Position numbers and translations under genes: made by a program. Below, one piece after another: positions 59,991-64,000 of a DNA stretch of 64,000 nt. The notes beneath the pieces were generated by a model, which did no database searches, had not been told where the DNA came from, and saw only the letters and a list, made by a program, of their open reading frames with translations. The stretch comes from Gari tellinella (lineage: Eukaryota > Mollusca > Bivalvia > Cardiida > Psammobiidae), in contig OV277858.1 in NCBI GenBank assembly GCA_922989275.2, forward strand, positions 17,285,427 through 17,349,426, given 5' to 3'. Positions within the stretch are counted from its first letter, which is position 1. The number at the start of each line of letters is the position of its first letter.

Positions 59991-60203
59991 TTATTGGTAT
60001 AATGTTTTTTTTAATAAAGTTCTTATGCAGACAGTGACCTTTCTATGTGTTTCACTTATATTTTCTAGGTGTTTCACTTGACTTTTCTGGTTATCACCTA
60101 AAATCAGTCCTAGCACACCAAGCGTTTTCTCCATTTTTTCTCGATCTTCCTTTGGTATTTGCTGCTTTGCCCATGAAAGAGCATTGTTTGGATAACCAGA
60201 CAT
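59991..60203 (-). CDS. Candidate first coding exon, MSGYPNNALSWAKQQIP...
   Basis: ATG at 60,203 (A at -3) opens 70 codons: MSGYPNNALSWAKQQIPKED, then EKMEKTLGVLGLILGDNQ, then SQVKHLENISETHRK and a basic end. The hydrophilic, Lys/Glu-rich middle looks coding. After about 60,030 another frame (CLHKNFIKKNIIPIIKDC) reads better, so a frameshift or splice lies near there; TTAG|GTGATA near 60,096 is a possible donor. A direct repeat TTCTAKGTGTTTCACTT lies at about 60,039 and 60,062. The start is shared with the gap-truncated copy at 18,253. The family is not recognised. Confidence 0.4.
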   Translation of the reverse strand: MSGYPNNALSWAKQQIPKEDREKMEKTLGVLGLILGDNQKSQVKHLENISETHRKVTVCIRTLLKKTLYQ

Positions 60204-61154
60204 TTTTTAAGTGAAGACGTTTGGTAAGTACGTGGTGTTTAGGATCGATAGGGTAGCTTGATCCCGTAAGCATTTTTACATTTCAGTGCTTTTTACTCTA
60301 GCGCATGGCGATAATGATCATAATTGATTGCGGCCATTATAGTAATAAAAAGAAGAAGAAAGAAGTTTAGATAAAAGCTGATTAGCAACTAATCTTAATG
60401 TACTTTTGCAATATGGGGGATATTTGATCTACCTGCTTGTAATACACACTTATCAAATTAATTAATGTACTCTAGGAAATAACGTATGTATCTTTTGCTA
60501 AAACTGTGTAGCATGAGTTGTCTTCCCAGTCTAAAAATGTAGAAAAAAACAAATCCTTAGTAAATCTTATTTTACTCAGGAATGTAAGGAATGCTAGCAG
60601 GATATTGAAATATGTTAACTAGCAATATCACACGTAAGTGGTTGATCGGTTACAAACACAAACTGATTAAACAAATGTATGTGTTTTTTAATCTTGTTTT
60701 TGATATGCACTTAGTACCTGTGCTTTTCTTTCTTCTATTAAAGTCGTTGTTTCTGCTTCACTCACTTCTTATTGATTTGCGCGTACCTTACCTTTAAGAC
60801 TATTATATCTCTCTGCATGACCCTTGAAATCAAATCCCACAAAACTGTTTAACTTACTATCAGCCCCATCTGTCATATGTATAATCCACTATAATAATAA
60901 TGCCTATATGTTGTACCATCCTGTAATATTAACGGTATATTTTTTATCTGTACTTATTTACCCCCAAACCATGCAGGAATACACACAATGTATTAGTTTT
61001 ACGCATGCCCACAAATAATAGCATCAACCTTTTCCTAGATGTACCTAAAAACATGCAAGTATACTGACTATATACTAGTTTTGCACATGAAGGCAAATAA
61101 ATGTCATCTACCACTGATGTATCTGCGTTTAAACATGTAATACTACTCCCTTAA

Positions 61155-61430
61155 TAAATACGAAAAAGACTCAAGCAGGAAACGTAACACGAACCATACA
61201 CCCACCTCTCAAGCAGAACACACACACACACACAGTCATACCATTCCACCCACCTCTCAAGCAGAACACACACTCACACAGTCATACCATAACACACACA
61301 CACACGCACGCAATATCAGTTCTTCATCCACACACTAAATAGAAAACACGCCAGACAAACATAAAGCAAAGTGAACATAGGAGCCCGCCTTGGTACGGTC
61401 AGTAGCAATCAATAATTAATTATAAATTAA
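61155..61430. mobile_element. Dispersed repeat family R, truncated copy inserted in D2
   Basis: It starts TAAATACGAAAAAGACTCAA, has two CTCAAGCAGAACACACAC blocks and ends after GGTACGGTCAGTAGC in ATTAATTATAAATTAA. D1 (20,127, CCCTTAAGTTTTG) is the empty site. TTAA stands on both sides, but the end itself is AT-rich, so the duplication is uncertain. Confidence 0.75.
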
Positions 61431-61979
61431 TAGTTTGGAATGGATCTAATTCTTTCTCAGGTGGACATTGTGGTGGTAGTTAATTATTCACATGATTTGT
61501 CTCTGCATTGCTGTCTAAGTGTTTCCATGTTTCACAAAGCAACTGTCAGACGGCAAACCCAGTAATACCACATTATACAAGTGTGTTTTTGTGAAATCTG
61601 TGATTTTTGCGTACCCGTTTTTATCTTGTAAACAGTGCGATTCTTTATTTTTTTCTCCTCAAATGGATTGTGTATCTGACTCTATGTCTGCGCAGCATTC
61701 AAATAGTCCATTTTTTAACAACTATGTTTGTCTGATCTTTGTTGTTTATATATGTTCAAGTCACTCATAGACATCTTCAACTACAAGTTGTATTGTATAT
61801 CTAATATGCATTAAAATGTAATAACAACATAAGATCAGATTGCTGTAGCATGCTGATATTTTTTCATCTTGCTTAACCATTGCTTAACCATTTTTGTAGC
61901 AATACTGCGGTATTGCTTATAATACACGACACAAGTATTTTATATTGATTTTGTTTTGATACATTTTTCCCATTGTTTT

Positions 61980-62045
61980 TACATTGTAATCCACCCTGGT
62001 TACATTGTAATCTATTATGATTACATTGCAATTCACAATGATTAT
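61980..62045. repeat. Short tandem repeat of TTACATTGTAAT type, D2
   Basis: Counterpart of 20,632-20,695 with units TTACATTGTAATCC, TTACATTGTAATCT and TTACATTGCAATTC. Confidence 0.55.
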
Positions 62046-62305
62046 ATATTTAACAATGCTAGAAGCAAATCATTTAACTCATAGCTTTTTTAAAGCTTCT
62101 GTCTCTAGGTTTCTATCGTTTGAATCTAAGATAGTTTTATATATAACAAATAAATTGTTTTTGTAAAAATAAAATGGTTAAAACTAAACTTAGATTTAAA
62201 CACATATAGGATATTAAAAATCTAAAAGCTTTTTATCTGCATCAAAAGTGCAGAACAATATATAATGTCGGCTGGAGTAATTGAAAAAAATAGGATGATG
62301 TGCAG

Positions 62306-62473
62306 GATAGAAAACCTGCAATTGTTACAAAACAAGAGCCTGAAAATATAAATACGGAATTAAAACGTGTTATGGAATCTGTATCTGATGTACAACTTAC
62401 AGAACTTGTAGTGGAAGAGGTCTATGCAAGACTTGAACAGATAGATAAAAACTGTCGGATGAGTAATAACTGA
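62306..62473 (+). pseudogene. Coding-exon remnant, open 55-codon frame in D2
   Basis: The frame from 62,306 reads DRKPAIVTKQEPENINTELK, then RVMESVSDVQLTELVV and EEVYARLEQIDKNCRMSNN before TGA. The acidic/basic pattern suggests a helical protein end. Upstream, TAG at 62,291 closes the frame and no good pyrimidine tract precedes the possible CAG acceptor at 62,303-62,305. The D1 copy is stopped. It may still be coding here or be an older relic; classed as a remnant. Confidence 0.35.
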
Positions 62474-63397
62474 TAAACATCTCCAATTCAATACTTCTTT
62501 ATTTACCGATTACTTCCTTTACTTCATCTTGTTCTCAAACCCTCAAACTTGTTTATTCTATGAAACCTCACGTATATGACGTAAGTACGTGCGACGTATA
62601 TGCAGCTGCGCCACGACGTCGGTCGGTGTTACGCGTTCCCGACATACTCTGGGCCTCTAAATGTTTGCAACATTTACTGCATAAAGGAATTAGAAAATGT
62701 GCAAGTCCTTCGTTTAATCCAATTATTACTTTCCAACCTATCACTCAATTTTATCACAATATTCATCCTTTCGCTAAATCTCATCTATCAAAGACTTTTG
62801 AAATGAAGTAATAAAGTTTTGGAAGAAAATTAAACTTTTCTGCCACTGAATTTTAATTACAAATGTTTCTAGCTATTCGTTTCTATTCTATAATTTCAAG
62901 TGGGTAGAGTTTCACGATTGGGCTGTTCGTAACATCAGAATCAGTTCGGATTTTTGCAAAAGAGAGATATTACAACTGTGCAGAAAGTTTAAAAGGCTTT
63001 TTTTAAATCATATCGAGTGACTGTCGAACATCTCATTGCCAATCTCGAGTCTTACAAAGCAGTGAACTACATACATGCATTTTAGAACGAACTGTGCCCC
63101 TATATGTCGGTCTTATAGATCTGCAAGCTGAAATATACTAGATTAAATTATTACCATACTACTTATCTTTGGTAGTTTAACTCATTAATCGTCTTAGTTA
63201 CCGATTAAGTAACCCGTACATCTTGGAACCTGACCTGCATGGGTACAATTTCACCAAAATTCGTGAGCATGTGATAATTGACATGCCTTTTAAAGTTCGG
63301 TTTACCTTCTGCTTGTTATGCACTTGTCGTCTGCAAAACTTTGTTGTAACAATTCTCAATTTTCTGCATTTTTGTAAAGACAATATCAGCAGAATGC

Positions 63398-63465
63398 CAA
63401 ACAGTTTTGGCACAAATGAGCCGCAGCGTCATGCGGGGTTTCGTCTGGATCCAAACTGTTTGCAA
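63398..63465. repeat. AAACTGTTTG palindrome unit in D2
   Basis: The left arm is CCAAACAGTTTTGGC and the right arm is GGATCCAAACTGTTTGC. The inner part is ATGAGCCGC and GCGGGGTTTCGTCTGG. Its right arm is closer to the family consensus than the D1 copy. Confidence 0.65.
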
Positions 63466-64000
63466 CAGTTATAACAAATACACCCGCAACAGGCAGTAGG
63501 TTAACCCATCGTCACATATAAACTCGGGTATTTTACGAATTTAATGTATTCCTGCTTTGAAGAACATAATTCCAGCTGTTATTAGACAATAAGCCGACGA
63601 AAAGAAAATAGACGATATATACAACTGAAACAGAATGAGGCCCGACTGGTTTGAGACACCCCTTTCAAACTAGTCACGTACCGTTACATGCTACTCGCAA
63701 CTAAGCGGCGAAAATAGTTTATTTCTCCGATAAACCTAACGGCAAATATACAGTTAAACACTTTTCACTCTGGTGTTTGTTTGCATACTAGTATACATGT
63801 TCACCTGAATTCTACATTCTCAACTGTTTTGCAGCAATACAATATGAGTTACCTCCCTTTTTACAAATGTTTAAAGCACAGTCGATATATCTCTCTGTTC
63901 TACGAAGTTCGATTATTTATGTCATTATGAAATATGAGTAATAAATAGTACCGCACAGACGTGGTTTACATCCTTAATGTATAACTAAACTACAATACTC

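Larger units (their letters stand above)
60152..64000. repeat. Segmental duplication block D, copy 2 (continues past the window)
   Basis: Direct copy of 18,205-22,650. At 64,000 the sequence still matches D1 (ACTAAACTACAATACTC at about 22,632). Confidence 0.85.

Overview
The window looks like gene-poor, AT-rich, repeat-dominated DNA from an animal, most likely a bivalve mollusc. The reasons are several families I remember, unverified, from bivalve assemblies: a GCTCACCTGAG-ended dispersed repeat, a 162-bp GTCCGGAGCATAACTT repeat, and a CR1/Jockey-type LINE with a 2A-like leader. There are also tRNA-derived SINE sequences and long GATA microsatellites. I found no complete protein-coding gene. 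What can be supported is isolated candidate exons, gene relics, one dead LINE, several non-autonomous DNA transposons with readable ends, satellites, and a network of segmental duplications.

Layout. 1-10.9 kb is a mosaic of dispersed repeats (terminal-inverted-repeat families, two tRNA-like sequences, two minisatellites). 10.9-12.8 kb (block C1) holds a 300-bp satellite built from a palindromic unit, plus a 218-bp tandem unit. 12.8-18.0 kb holds a possible promoter and first mini-exon, a 971-bp foldback element with a perfect 9-bp target duplication, GC-rich CCGG segments and a 162-bp satellite that runs into a 200-N assembly gap (18,001-18,200). 18.2-22.65 kb (block D1) carries gene relics. 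23.3-27.4 kb is a minus-strand LINE (endonuclease, reverse transcriptase, C-terminal zinc motif) disabled by six in-frame stops, a 19-bp duplication at the catalytic YADD motif and a nested insertion. 28.6-40.6 kb (E1) and 43.5-57.0 kb (E2) are two direct copies of one segment. 57.3-58.5 kb (C2) and 60.15-64.0 kb (D2) are second copies of C1 and D1. Between C2 and D2 lie two candidate exons with no visible counterpart in the first copy.

Pieces of the D block also occur inverted at 34.9-35.9, 42.1-42.9 and 49.6-50.3 kb, so the neighbourhood has been repeatedly duplicated in both orientations. Pairwise comparison of the copies gives natural filled/empty-site tests. At least four insertions (18,425-19,360; 29,621-30,315; 54,804-55,726; 61,155-61,430) can be delimited this way without outside data, most of them to within a few bases.

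All similarity statements are by eye. No database search or alignment program was run, and duplication edges are approximate to tens of bases unless exact ends are stated.
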